Shown one piece after another: positions 55,445 through 64,000 of a DNA stretch of 64,000 nucleotides. The notes under the pieces were generated by a model, which worked only from the letters and a program-made list of their open reading frames with translations, ran no database searches and had not been told where the DNA came from. This stretch comes from Mycobacterium sp. MBM (GTDB lineage Bacteria; Actinomycetota; Actinomycetes; Mycobacteriales; Mycobacteriaceae). Numbering within the stretch: the first letter of the stretch is position 1; each line of letters begins with the position of its first letter. Where the stretch lies: assembly GCA_021648845.1 (NCBI GenBank), contig JAKJHY010000029.1, positions 1-64,000 on the forward strand. Reading direction: 5' to 3'. A program made the translations under genes and the position numbers.

Positions 55445-56637
55445 GCGGCAAACTGGTTCGGACACAGGGCGTCACCGCCCCGGCAGGCTTCCGGGCCACC
55501 GGAATCTCCGCCGGTATCAAGGCCTCCGGCAACCTGGATCTGGCGCTGGTGTTCAACGAGGGACCCGACCACCATGCCGCGGGCGTGTTCACCCGCAATC
55601 AGATCAAGGCCGCGCCGGTGCAGTGGTCACAGCAGGTGCTGACCACCGGGCGGCTGCGCGCGGTCATCCTGAACTCCGGCGGCGCCAACGCCTGTACCGG
55701 CCCGCTGGGCTTCCAGGACACCCACGCCACCGCCGAGGCGGTCGCGGCGGCGCTGAGCGACTGGGGCACCGAGACCGGAGCCATCGAGGTCGCGGTCTGC
55801 TCGACCGGGCTGATCGGTGACCGGCTGCCCATGGACAAGGTGCTCGCCGGTGTCACCGACATCGTGCACGAGATGGCCGGCGGGCTCACCGGCGGCGAGG
55901 AGGCCGCCCGAGCCATCATGACCACCGACACTGTGCCCAAACAGGTTGCGCTGCATGCGGACAGCTGGACCGTCGGCGGTATGGCCAAAGGTGCCGGCAT
56001 GTTGGCACCGTCGCTGGCGACGATGCTGGTGGTCATCACCACCGATGCTGTCGCCGATGCCGGTGCGCTGGATACCGCGCTGCGGCGCGCCACCGGTCGT
56101 ACCTTCGACCGCCTGGACATCGACGGCAGCTGTTCGACCAACGACACCGTGCTGCTGTTGGCCTCCGGCGCCAGTGCGGTCGCGCCCACCCAGCAGGAAT
56201 TGGATGCGGCGGTGCTGGCGGTGTGCGATGACCTGTGCGCGCAACTGCAGGCCGATGCCGAGGGCGTCACCAAGCGGATATCCATCACCGTGGCAGGCGC
56301 CGCCAGCGAGGACGAGGCCCTGGTCGCTGCCCGAGCCGTCGCCCGCGACAGCCTGGTCAAGACCGCGCTGTTCGGCTCCGACCCCAACTGGGGCCGGGTG
56401 CTGGCCGCGGTCGGTATCGCCCCGGTCAGCCTGGATCCGCAGCGAATCAGTGTGTCGTTCAACGGGTCGCCGGTCTGCGTCGACGGCACCGGCGCCCCGG
56501 GGGCCCGTGAGGTCGATCTGTCCGGTGACGAGATCGCGGTGCGCATCGAGCTGTTCGCCGGGGACGCGACCGCCACCATCAGGACCACCGATCTGTCGCA
56601 CGCCTATGTCGAAGAGAACTCGGCGTACAGCTCGTGA
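55441..56637 (+). CDS. argJ: Bifunctional ornithine acetyltransferase/N-acetylglutamate synthase
   Basis: A 398-residue precursor that cleaves itself at the conserved KGAGMLAPSLATML motif, where T194 becomes the N-terminal nucleophile of the beta chain. It recycles the acetyl group from N-acetylornithine to glutamate. The oxyanion-hole segment CSTGLIGDRLP and the late DPNWGRVLAAVG are present. GTG 55441 and the 4-base overlaps with argC and argB indicate tight coupling. Confidence 0.97.
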   Translation: MSGKLVRTQGVTAPAGFRATGISAGIKASGNLDLALVFNEGPDHHAAGVFTRNQIKAAPVQWSQQVLTTGRLRAVILNSGGANACTGPLGFQDTHATAEAVAAALSDWGTETGAIEVAVCSTGLIGDRLPMDKVLAGVTDIVHEMAGGLTGGEEAARAIMTTDTVPKQVALHADSWTVGGMAKGAGMLAPSLATMLVVITTDAVADAGALDTALRRATGRTFDRLDIDGSCSTNDTVLLLASGASAVAPTQQELDAAVLAVCDDLCAQLQADAEGVTKRISITVAGAASEDEALVAARAVARDSLVKTALFGSDPNWGRVLAAVGIAPVSLDPQRISVSFNGSPVCVDGTGAPGAREVDLSGDEIAVRIELFAGDATATIRTTDLSHAYVEENSAYSS

Positions 56638-57539
56638 CGGATACCGGCGACAAGCCCTCGCGCGAGGCGCATTCGACCACGACCAAGGCCGCCGTCCTGG
56701 CGGCGGCGCTGCCCTGGCTCAAGCAGCTGCACGGCAAGATCGTGGTGGTCAAGTACGGCGGCAACGCCATGACCGACGACACCCTCAAAGCGGCGTTCGC
56801 CGCCGATATGGTGTTCCTGCGCAACTGCGGAATCCGGCCCGTCGCGGTGCACGGCGGTGGCCCGCAGATCAGTGCCATGCTCAAAAAGTTGGGCATTGCC
56901 GGTGATTTCAAGGGTGGTTTCCGGGTCACCACACCCGAGGTGCTCGACGTGGCGCGGATGGTGTTGTTCGGCCAGGTCGGGCGCGAACTCGTCGGGCTGA
57001 TCAATGCGCACGGGCCGTACGCCGTCGGCGTCACAGGTGAGGACGCCCAGCTGTTCACCGCGGTACGGCGCAGCGTCACCGTCGACGGGGTGGCCACCGA
57101 TATCGGCCTGGTCGGTGATGTCGAGCGCGTCAACGCCGACTCCCTGCTGGATCTCATTGCTGCCGGCCGCATCCCGGTGGTGTCCACCATTGCCCCCGAC
57201 ATCGACGGTGTGGTGCACAACATCAACGCCGATACCGCCGCCGCCGCACTTGCCGAGGCGCTCGGCGCCGAGAAGCTGCTCATGCTCACCGATATCGAGG
57301 GTCTGTACACCGACTGGCCCGACCGCACCTCGCTGGTCAGCGAGATCGACACCGCCGCACTGACCCAGCTGCTCCCCACCCTGGAATCGGGCATGGTCCC
57401 CAAGATCGAGGCCTGCCTGCGGGCCGTCAACGGCGGGGTGCCCAGCGCGCATGTCATCGACGGCCGGGTCGAACATTGTGTGCTCGTCGAGCTTTTCACC
57501 GACGAAGGAACCGGAACGAAAGTGGTGCCCGCCTCATGA
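56634..57539 (+). CDS. argB: Acetylglutamate kinase
   Basis: A 301-residue amino-acid kinase that phosphorylates N-acetylglutamate, the usual point of arginine feedback. Nucleotide- and substrate-binding motifs are VVVKYGGNAM, AVHGGGPQIS, and LMLTDIEGLY with the Lys in MVPKIEACL. An extended N-terminal helix (residues 1-25) is present, which in arginine-inhibited hexameric enzymes mediates assembly. GTG 56634 overlaps argJ; the stop overlaps argD as ATGA. Confidence 0.97.
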   Translation: MTDTGDKPSREAHSTTTKAAVLAAALPWLKQLHGKIVVVKYGGNAMTDDTLKAAFAADMVFLRNCGIRPVAVHGGGPQISAMLKKLGIAGDFKGGFRVTTPEVLDVARMVLFGQVGRELVGLINAHGPYAVGVTGEDAQLFTAVRRSVTVDGVATDIGLVGDVERVNADSLLDLIAAGRIPVVSTIAPDIDGVVHNINADTAAAALAEALGAEKLLMLTDIEGLYTDWPDRTSLVSEIDTAALTQLLPTLESGMVPKIEACLRAVNGGVPSAHVIDGRVEHCVLVELFTDEGTGTKVVPAS

Positions 57540-58705
57540 GTCTGCAGACGCGCTGGGAAGCGGTCATGATGAACAACTACGGCACCCCGCCGCTGGCGCT
57601 GGTCGCCGGCGACGGTGCCGTCGTCACCGACGAAACCGGCAAGAGCTATCTGGATCTGCTCGGTGGTATCGCGGTCAATCTGCTGGGGCACCGCCACCCC
57701 GCGGTCATCGAGGCCGTCACCGCCCAGCTCAGTACGCTCGGGCATACCTCCAATCTGTACGCCACCGAACCGGGTATCGCGCTGGCCGAAAAGCTCGTCG
57801 ATCACCTCGGCGCACCGGCGCGGGCGTTCTTCTGCAATTCCGGCACCGAGGCCAACGAGGTCGCCTTCAAGATCACCCGGCTGACCGGACGCACGAAGGT
57901 CGTCGCCGCCGAGGGGGGTTTCCACGGCCGCACGATGGGATCGCTGGCCCTGACCGGCCAGCCCGCCAAGCGGGCGCCCTTCGAGCCGCTGCCCGGTGAC
58001 GTGACATTCGTGCCGTACGGCGACGTCGAGGCGCTCGACGCGGCGGTCACCGAGGACACCGCCGCGGTTTTCCTGGAGCCCATCATGGGGGAGGGCGGCG
58101 TCGTCGTACCCCCGCCGGGCTATCTGGCGCGGGCGCGTGAGATCACCGCGGCCCGCGGCGCATTGCTGGTGCTCGACGAGGTGCAGACCGGGGTGGGCCG
58201 CACCGGGTCTTTCTATGCCCATCAGCACGACGGCATCACCCCCGATATCGTCACGCTGGCCAAGGGGTTGGGCGGCGGACTGCCCATCGGTGCCTGTCTG
58301 GCGATCGGCGAGACCGCTGAGCTGCTCACCCCCGGCCTGCACGGCAGCACGTTCGGTGGGAACCCGGTGTGCACCTCCGCCGCGCTGGCGGTGCTTCAGA
58401 CGCTGGCCGCAGAGGACCTGATCCATCGGGCCGGCGCGGCGGGCAAGACGATCAGCCATGGTGTCGAGGAGATCGGCCATCCGCTGGTCGACCACGTCCG
58501 CGGCAAGGGACTGCTCATCGGTATCGCGCTCACTCAGGACAAGGCCAAGGCCGTCGAGGCGGCCGCCCGCGCGGCCGGGTTCCTGGTCAACGCCGCCGCC
58601 CCCGAGGTGGTCCGGTTGGCGCCGCCGCTGATCATCACCGATGCCCAGATCGACGACTTTCTCACCGCACTGCCCGCGGTACTCGACAACGGAGCCAAGG
58701 GGTAA
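57536..58705 (+). CDS. argD: Acetylornithine aminotransferase
   Basis: A 389-residue class III PLP aminotransferase that converts N-acetylglutamate semialdehyde to N-acetylornithine. The PLP lysine is K243 in TLAKGLGGGLPIGA. The phosphate-binding NSGTEANEVAFK and the stacking segment GGFHGRTMG are intact, as is the Asp in LLVLDEVQTGVGRTG. ATG 57536 overlaps argB by 4 bases. Confidence 0.97.
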   Translation: MSLQTRWEAVMMNNYGTPPLALVAGDGAVVTDETGKSYLDLLGGIAVNLLGHRHPAVIEAVTAQLSTLGHTSNLYATEPGIALAEKLVDHLGAPARAFFCNSGTEANEVAFKITRLTGRTKVVAAEGGFHGRTMGSLALTGQPAKRAPFEPLPGDVTFVPYGDVEALDAAVTEDTAAVFLEPIMGEGGVVVPPPGYLARAREITAARGALLVLDEVQTGVGRTGSFYAHQHDGITPDIVTLAKGLGGGLPIGACLAIGETAELLTPGLHGSTFGGNPVCTSAALAVLQTLAAEDLIHRAGAAGKTISHGVEEIGHPLVDHVRGKGLLIGIALTQDKAKAVEAAARAAGFLVNAAAPEVVRLAPPLIITDAQIDDFLTALPAVLDNGAKG

Positions 58706-58707
58706 AC

Positions 58708-59631
58708 ATGACCCGCCACTTCCTGCGCGACGATGACCTGACGCCCGATGAGCAGGCCGAGGTGCTGGCGATCGCCGCCGCCCTGAAGGCGGCGCCGTTC
58801 TCGCGGCGCCCGCTGGAGGGCCCGCGCGGCGTCGCGGTGATCTTCGAGAAGAACTCCACCCGCACCCGGTTCTCCTTCGAGATGGGCATCGCCCAACTCG
58901 GGGGGCACGCCGTCGTCGTCGACGGCCGCAGCACCCAGCTCGGGCGGGAGGAGACCCTGGAGGACACCGGTGCGGTGCTGTCCCGCTACGTCGATGCCAT
59001 CGTGTGGCGCACCTTTGCCCAGGAACGGTTGACCGCCATGGCCAGTGGTGCCACCGTCCCGATTGTCAACGCGCTTTCCGACGAGTTCCACCCCTGCCAG
59101 GTGCTGGCCGATCTGCAGACCCTCGCCGAGCGCAAAAAGAGCCTGACCGGACTCAACTTGACGTATCTCGGCGACGGCGCCAACAACATGGCCCACTCGC
59201 TGATGCTGGGCGGCGTCACTGCCGGGATCAACGTCACCATCGCCGCGCCGGCCGGTTTCGAGCCGCACCCCCAGTTCGTCGATGCCGCGCGCCGCCGCGC
59301 CAGTGAAACGGGAGCGACCGTGTCCGTCAGCGCCGACCCGAAGGCCGCCGCCGACGGCGTCGACGTGCTGGTCACCGACACCTGGACTTCGATGGGCCAG
59401 GAAAACGACGGGCTGGACCGGGTGCGTCCGTTCCGGCCATTCCAGCTCAACGCCGAGCTGTTGTCGTTGGCCGATCCGGAAGCGGTTGTGCTGCATTGCC
59501 TTCCGGCGCACCGCGGGCACGAGATCACCGATGAGGTGATCGACGGCCCGCAGAGTGCGGTGTTCGACGAAGCCGAGAACCGGCTGCACGCGCAGAAGGC
59601 ACTGTTGGTGTGGCTGTTGGAGCGGTCCTGA
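58708..59631 (+). CDS. argF: Ornithine carbamoyltransferase
   Basis: This 307-residue protein is the same length as M. tuberculosis ArgF. It has the carbamoyl-phosphate motif FEKNSTRTRFSFE, the FHPCQVLAD segment, the ornithine-binding TDTWTSMGQE, and HCLPAHRGHEI with the catalytic Cys. It makes citrulline. The start is ATG 58708, 2 bases after argD. Confidence 0.97.
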   Translation: MTRHFLRDDDLTPDEQAEVLAIAAALKAAPFSRRPLEGPRGVAVIFEKNSTRTRFSFEMGIAQLGGHAVVVDGRSTQLGREETLEDTGAVLSRYVDAIVWRTFAQERLTAMASGATVPIVNALSDEFHPCQVLADLQTLAERKKSLTGLNLTYLGDGANNMAHSLMLGGVTAGINVTIAAPAGFEPHPQFVDAARRRASETGATVSVSADPKAAADGVDVLVTDTWTSMGQENDGLDRVRPFRPFQLNAELLSLADPEAVVLHCLPAHRGHEITDEVIDGPQSAVFDEAENRLHAQKALLVWLLERS

Positions 59632-59632
59632 C

Positions 59633-60109
59633 GTGAGTTCACCGACCCGGGTCGGCCGTCAGGCCCGCATCGTCTCGCTGCTCTCCGCGCACGCGGTGAG
59701 CAGTCAGAGCGAGCTGGCCGCGATGTTGTCCGCCGAGGGCATCGAGGTCACCCAGGCCACTCTGTCTCGGGACCTGGAGGAACTCGGGGCGGTGAAACTG
59801 CGGGGCGCCGACGGCGGGGTCGGCGTCTACGTCGTGCCCGAGGACGGTAGCCCGGTGCGCGGGGTCTCCGGGGGCACCGAGCGGGTGACCAAACTGCTCG
59901 GCGAACTGCTGGTATCCACCGATGCCAGCGCAAATATCGCTGTGCTGCGCACCCCGCCGGGGGCGGCGCACTACCTTGCGAGCGCCATCGACCGGGCGTC
60001 GTTGCCCCAGGTTGTCGGCACCATCGCCGGTGATGACACCATCTTCGTGATGGCGCGTGAGCCGATGACCGGTGCCGAGCTCGCGACCATGTTCGAGAAC
60101 TTGAAGTAA
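59633..60109 (+). CDS. argR: Arginine repressor
   Basis: A 158-residue transcription factor. The N-terminal winged HTH (about 8-70) has SSQSELAAMLSAEGIEVTQA and TLSRDLEELGAVKL. The C-terminal domain (about 85-158) forms the arginine-binding hexamer (GTIAGDDTIFVMAR). It is encoded inside the operon it controls; an operator lies at the argC promoter. GTG 59633 is 1 base after argF. Confidence 0.96.
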   Translation: MSSPTRVGRQARIVSLLSAHAVSSQSELAAMLSAEGIEVTQATLSRDLEELGAVKLRGADGGVGVYVVPEDGSPVRGVSGGTERVTKLLGELLVSTDASANIAVLRTPPGAAHYLASAIDRASLPQVVGTIAGDDTIFVMAREPMTGAELATMFENLK

Positions 60110-60147
60110 GCGGTCCCCGGACCCGAAAGAAATAAGGAGATCAACCA

Positions 60148-61347
60148 ATGTCCGAGCGCGTCATCCTGGCGTATTCCGGCGGCCTGGACACCTCGGTGGC
60201 CATCAGCTGGATCGGCAAGGAAACCGGCAAGGAGGTCGTCGCCGTCGCCATCGACCTCGGCCAGGGCGGCGAGGACATGGACGTCGTGCGCCAGCGCGCC
60301 CTGGACTGCGGTGCCGTCGAGGCCGTCGTGGTGGATGCCCGTGACGAGTTCGCCGATGAGTACTGCCTGCCCACCATCCAGTCCAATGCGCTCTACATGG
60401 ACCGCTATCCGCTGGTCTCGGCGATCAGCCGTCCGCTGATCGTCAAGCACCTGGTCAAGGCCGCGCGCGAGCATGGCGGTGGCATCGTCGCGCACGGCTG
60501 CACCGGCAAAGGCAACGACCAGGTCCGTTTCGAGGTCGGATTCGCTTCGCTGGCACCGGATCTCGAAGTGCTGGCCCCGGTGCGTGACTATGCGTGGACC
60601 CGGGAGAAGGCCATCGCGTTCGCCGAGGAGAACGCCATACCGATCAATGTCACGAAGCGCTCCCCGTTCTCGATCGACCAGAATGTGTGGGGTCGCGCCG
60701 TGGAAACCGGCTTCCTGGAGCATCTTTGGAACGCGCCGACCAAGGACGTCTACGACTACACCGAAGACCCCACGATCAACTGGAGCACACCCGACGAGGT
60801 CATCGTCGGGTTCGAGAAGGGCGTACCGGTCTCCATCGACGGCCGGCCGGTCACCGTGCTGCAGGCCATCGAGGAGCTCAACCGGCGCGCCGGCGCCCAG
60901 GGGGTCGGGCGGCTCGACGTCGTCGAGGACCGACTGGTCGGCATCAAGAGTCGAGAGATCTACGAGGCGCCCGGCGCCATGGTGCTGATCACTGCGCACA
61001 CCGAGCTGGAGCACGTCACCCTGGAACGCGAGCTGGGCCGCTACAAGCGCGGCACCGACCAGAAGTGGGGCGAGCTGGTCTACGACGGCCTCTGGTACTC
61101 GCCGCTCAAGCGCGCGCTGGAAGCGTTCGTGGCACACACCCAGGAGCATGTGACCGGCGAGATCCGCCTGGTCCTGCACGGCGGGCACATCGCGGTCAAC
61201 GGCCGGCGCAGCCCGACCTCGCTGTATGACTTCAACCTTGCCACCTATGACGAGGGCGACAGCTTCGACCAGTCCTCGGCCAAGGGGTTCGTGCACGTGC
61301 ACGGGTTGTCCAGCAAGATCTCGGCCCAGCGCGACCTGGGCCTGTGA
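60148..61347 (+). CDS. argG: Argininosuccinate synthase
   Basis: A 399-residue ATP-dependent ligase joining citrulline and aspartate. The PP-loop is AYSGGLDTSVAI at residues 7-18. AHGCTGKGNDQVRFE and KRSPFSIDQNVWGR are the other signature segments. The start is ATG 60148, with AAGGAG 8 bases upstream. The 38-base gap after argR shows no ArgR box. Confidence 0.97.
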   Translation: MSERVILAYSGGLDTSVAISWIGKETGKEVVAVAIDLGQGGEDMDVVRQRALDCGAVEAVVVDARDEFADEYCLPTIQSNALYMDRYPLVSAISRPLIVKHLVKAAREHGGGIVAHGCTGKGNDQVRFEVGFASLAPDLEVLAPVRDYAWTREKAIAFAEENAIPINVTKRSPFSIDQNVWGRAVETGFLEHLWNAPTKDVYDYTEDPTINWSTPDEVIVGFEKGVPVSIDGRPVTVLQAIEELNRRAGAQGVGRLDVVEDRLVGIKSREIYEAPGAMVLITAHTELEHVTLERELGRYKRGTDQKWGELVYDGLWYSPLKRALEAFVAHTQEHVTGEIRLVLHGGHIAVNGRRSPTSLYDFNLATYDEGDSFDQSSAKGFVHVHGLSSKISAQRDLGL

Positions 61348-61357
61348 CCCCACCCCT

Positions 61358-61421
61358 CCGCGAGCGTGCGCGTCTGCGGAAGACACGCCGCTGCCAGAGC
61401 GGAGTTCACGCACGCTCGCGG
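61358..61421. repeat. Inverted-repeat element between argG and argH
   Basis: CCGCGAGCGTGCG (61358-61370) and CGCACGCTCGCGG (61409-61421) are perfect complements with 38 bases between them. The interior itself can form two small hairpins (GTCTGCGGAAGAC and CCGCTGCCAGAGCGG), giving a cloverleaf-like structure. It could attenuate or protect the downstream mRNA. Its look is that of a dispersed intergenic repeat. Confidence 0.7.
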
Positions 61422-61432
61422 AAGGAATTTGC

Positions 61433-62842
61433 ATGAGTACCAACGAAGGGTCGCTGTGGGGCGGCCGGTTCGCCGACGGCCCGTCGGAGGCCCTTGCCGC
61501 GCTGAGCAAGTCCACCCACTTCGACTGGGTCCTTGCGCCCTACGACGTGACCGCGTCGGCGGCGCACGCCCGGGTGCTGCACCGCGCCGGTCTGCTCACC
61601 GACGAGCAGCGCGACGGGCTGCTCGCCGGACTGGACAGCCTGGGCGCCGATGTGGCCGACGGCAGTTTCGGGCCGCTGCCCACCGATGAGGACGTGCACG
61701 GCGCGCTGGAGCGGGGCCTGATCGACCGGGTCGGCCCGGAGCTCGGCGGCCGGTTGCGCGCCGGGCGGTCCCGCAACGACCAGGTGGCCACCCTGTTCCG
61801 GATGTGGCTGCGCGACGCCGTCAAGGCCGTCGGTGACGGGGTGCTCGACGTGGTCGCCGCGCTGAGCACCCAGGCCGCCGCGCACCCGACCGCGATCATG
61901 CCGGGCAAGACGCATCTGCAGTCCGCGCAACCGGTGCTGCTTGCCCACCATCTGCTGGCCCATGCCCATCCGCTGCTGCGCGACGCCGACAGGCTCGTCG
62001 ACCTGGACAAGCGAACCGCGGTGTCACCGTACGGTTCCGGCGCGCTGGCCGGCTCGTCGCTGGGGCTCGACCCGGACGCCATCGCCGAAGAACTCGGCTT
62101 CCACTCGGCCGCGGAGAACTCCATCGATGCGACGGCGGCACGGGATTTCGCCGCCGAGGCCGCGTTCGTGTTCGCGATGATCGCCGTCGATCTGTCCCGG
62201 TTGGCCGAGGACATCATCTTGTGGAGCACCACCGAGTTCGGCTACGTCAAGCTGCACGACGCGTGGTCGACCGGCAGTTCGATCATGCCGCAGAAGAAGA
62301 ACCCGGACATCGCCGAGCTTGCGCGCGGGAAGTCCGGACGGCTGATCGGAAACCTGGCCGGGTTACTGGCCACCCTGAAGGCGCAGCCGCTGGCCTACAA
62401 CCGGGATCTGCAGGAGGACAAGGAGCCGGTGTTCGATTCGGTGGCCCAACTGCGGTTGCTGCTGCCCGCAATGGCCGGTCTGGTCGCGACGCTGACCTTC
62501 GACACCGACCGGATCGCGCAGCTGGCGCCGCTGGGCTACACGCTGGCCACCGATATCGCCGAATGGATGGTGCGCCAAGGTATTCCGTTCCGGGTCGCGC
62601 ATGAGGCGGCGGGTGCGGCGGTGCGGGCGGCCGAGGCGCGCGGGGTCGGACTGGAGGAACTCGCCGATGACGAGCTGGCCGGGATTCATCCGGGACTGAC
62701 CGCGCAGGTGCGCGAGGTACTGACCATCGCGGGCTCCGTCGACTCCCGCGATGCCCGGGGTGGCACCGCGCCGGTACAGGTGGCGCGCCAACTCGGCGTG
62801 GTGCGCGACGCCGCCGACGAACTGCGGATCAAACTGCGCTGA
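61433..62842 (+). CDS. argH: Argininosuccinate lyase
   Basis: This 469-residue enzyme of the fumarase/aspartase superfamily makes arginine and fumarate, ending the pathway. Its superfamily signature GSSIMPQKKNPD is intact. LWGGRFADG, RSRNDQVATLFRMWLRD and the catalytic-His region KTHLQSAQPV are in place. The start is ATG 61433, with GGAAGGA 6 bases upstream. It converges with the ABC-F gene (3-base gap). Confidence 0.97.
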   Translation: MSTNEGSLWGGRFADGPSEALAALSKSTHFDWVLAPYDVTASAAHARVLHRAGLLTDEQRDGLLAGLDSLGADVADGSFGPLPTDEDVHGALERGLIDRVGPELGGRLRAGRSRNDQVATLFRMWLRDAVKAVGDGVLDVVAALSTQAAAHPTAIMPGKTHLQSAQPVLLAHHLLAHAHPLLRDADRLVDLDKRTAVSPYGSGALAGSSLGLDPDAIAEELGFHSAAENSIDATAARDFAAEAAFVFAMIAVDLSRLAEDIILWSTTEFGYVKLHDAWSTGSSIMPQKKNPDIAELARGKSGRLIGNLAGLLATLKAQPLAYNRDLQEDKEPVFDSVAQLRLLLPAMAGLVATLTFDTDRIAQLAPLGYTLATDIAEWMVRQGIPFRVAHEAAGAAVRAAEARGVGLEELADDELAGIHPGLTAQVREVLTIAGSVDSRDARGGTAPVQVARQLGVVRDAADELRIKLR

Positions 62843-62845
62843 GGG

Positions 62846-64000
<1,155 letters not shown>

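Overview
The window is a high-GC actinobacterial chromosome segment, almost certainly from a mycobacterium outside the M. tuberculosis complex (Mycolicibacterium-like). The evidence is gene order and gene content. The backbone polA-rpsA-coaE-uvrB-MFS-universal stress protein-MBL hydrolase-uvrA-esterase-lysX-infC-rpmI-rplT-tsnR-MpaB-like-cyclase-pheST-argCJBDFRGH follows the order I know from M. tuberculosis Rv1628c to Rv1659. Fused LysX, 13E12-type HNH proteins, F420/LLM oxidoreductases, an LpqH-type lipoprotein and many GTG or apparently leaderless starts also fit mycobacteria. No insertion sequence, prophage or CRISPR array was seen. Assignments rest on reading translated sequence and motifs; no database search was run.

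Layout. 1-10.6 kb: the start of a DUF35 protein on the minus strand, a secreted Ig-like protein, DNA polymerase I, a ThrE-type exporter overlapping tail-to-tail with a PrsW-type membrane protease, ribosomal protein S1, a CoaE-GrpB fusion and three small minus-strand genes. 10.7-14.3 kb: uvrB and an MFS transporter whose promoter has MerR/SoxR-type geometry. 14.3-23.7 kb is an accessory stretch: a 600-base AT-richer gap, a secreted glycoside hydrolase with a repetitive acidic tail, tRNA-Cys, a di-iron ferritin-like oxygenase, an ECF sigma gene divergent from a six-gene Asp23/Gls24-AmaP-CsbD envelope-stress cluster, an SDR and a universal stress protein. 23.7-33.5 kb: an acyl-CoA dehydrogenase/LLM pair, MBL hydrolase/DUF427, uvrA, a second LLM enzyme, a 13E12-type HNH protein with a possible SOS box, and an LpqH-like lipoprotein.

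33.6-39.8 kb is the most interesting block: a tetratricopeptide-like protein translationally coupled to a CHAT (caspase/separase-like) protease with an intact His-Cys dyad, a single-pass membrane protein on the opposite strand, and two coupled genes of unknown family. It sits between conserved housekeeping genes and resembles a TPR-CHAT conflict or regulated-proteolysis module with unrecognised effector or substrate genes.

39.8-64 kb: an Ig85-like esterase, lysX, a DUF1844 gene, the infC-rpmI-rplT-tsnR translation cluster (infC apparently starting at AUC after a structured leader), another acyl-CoA dehydrogenase and MpaB-like oxygenase, a class III nucleotidyl cyclase, pheST, the full arginine operon with an ArgR operator over the argC promoter, and the 3' part of an ABC-F gene running off the window.
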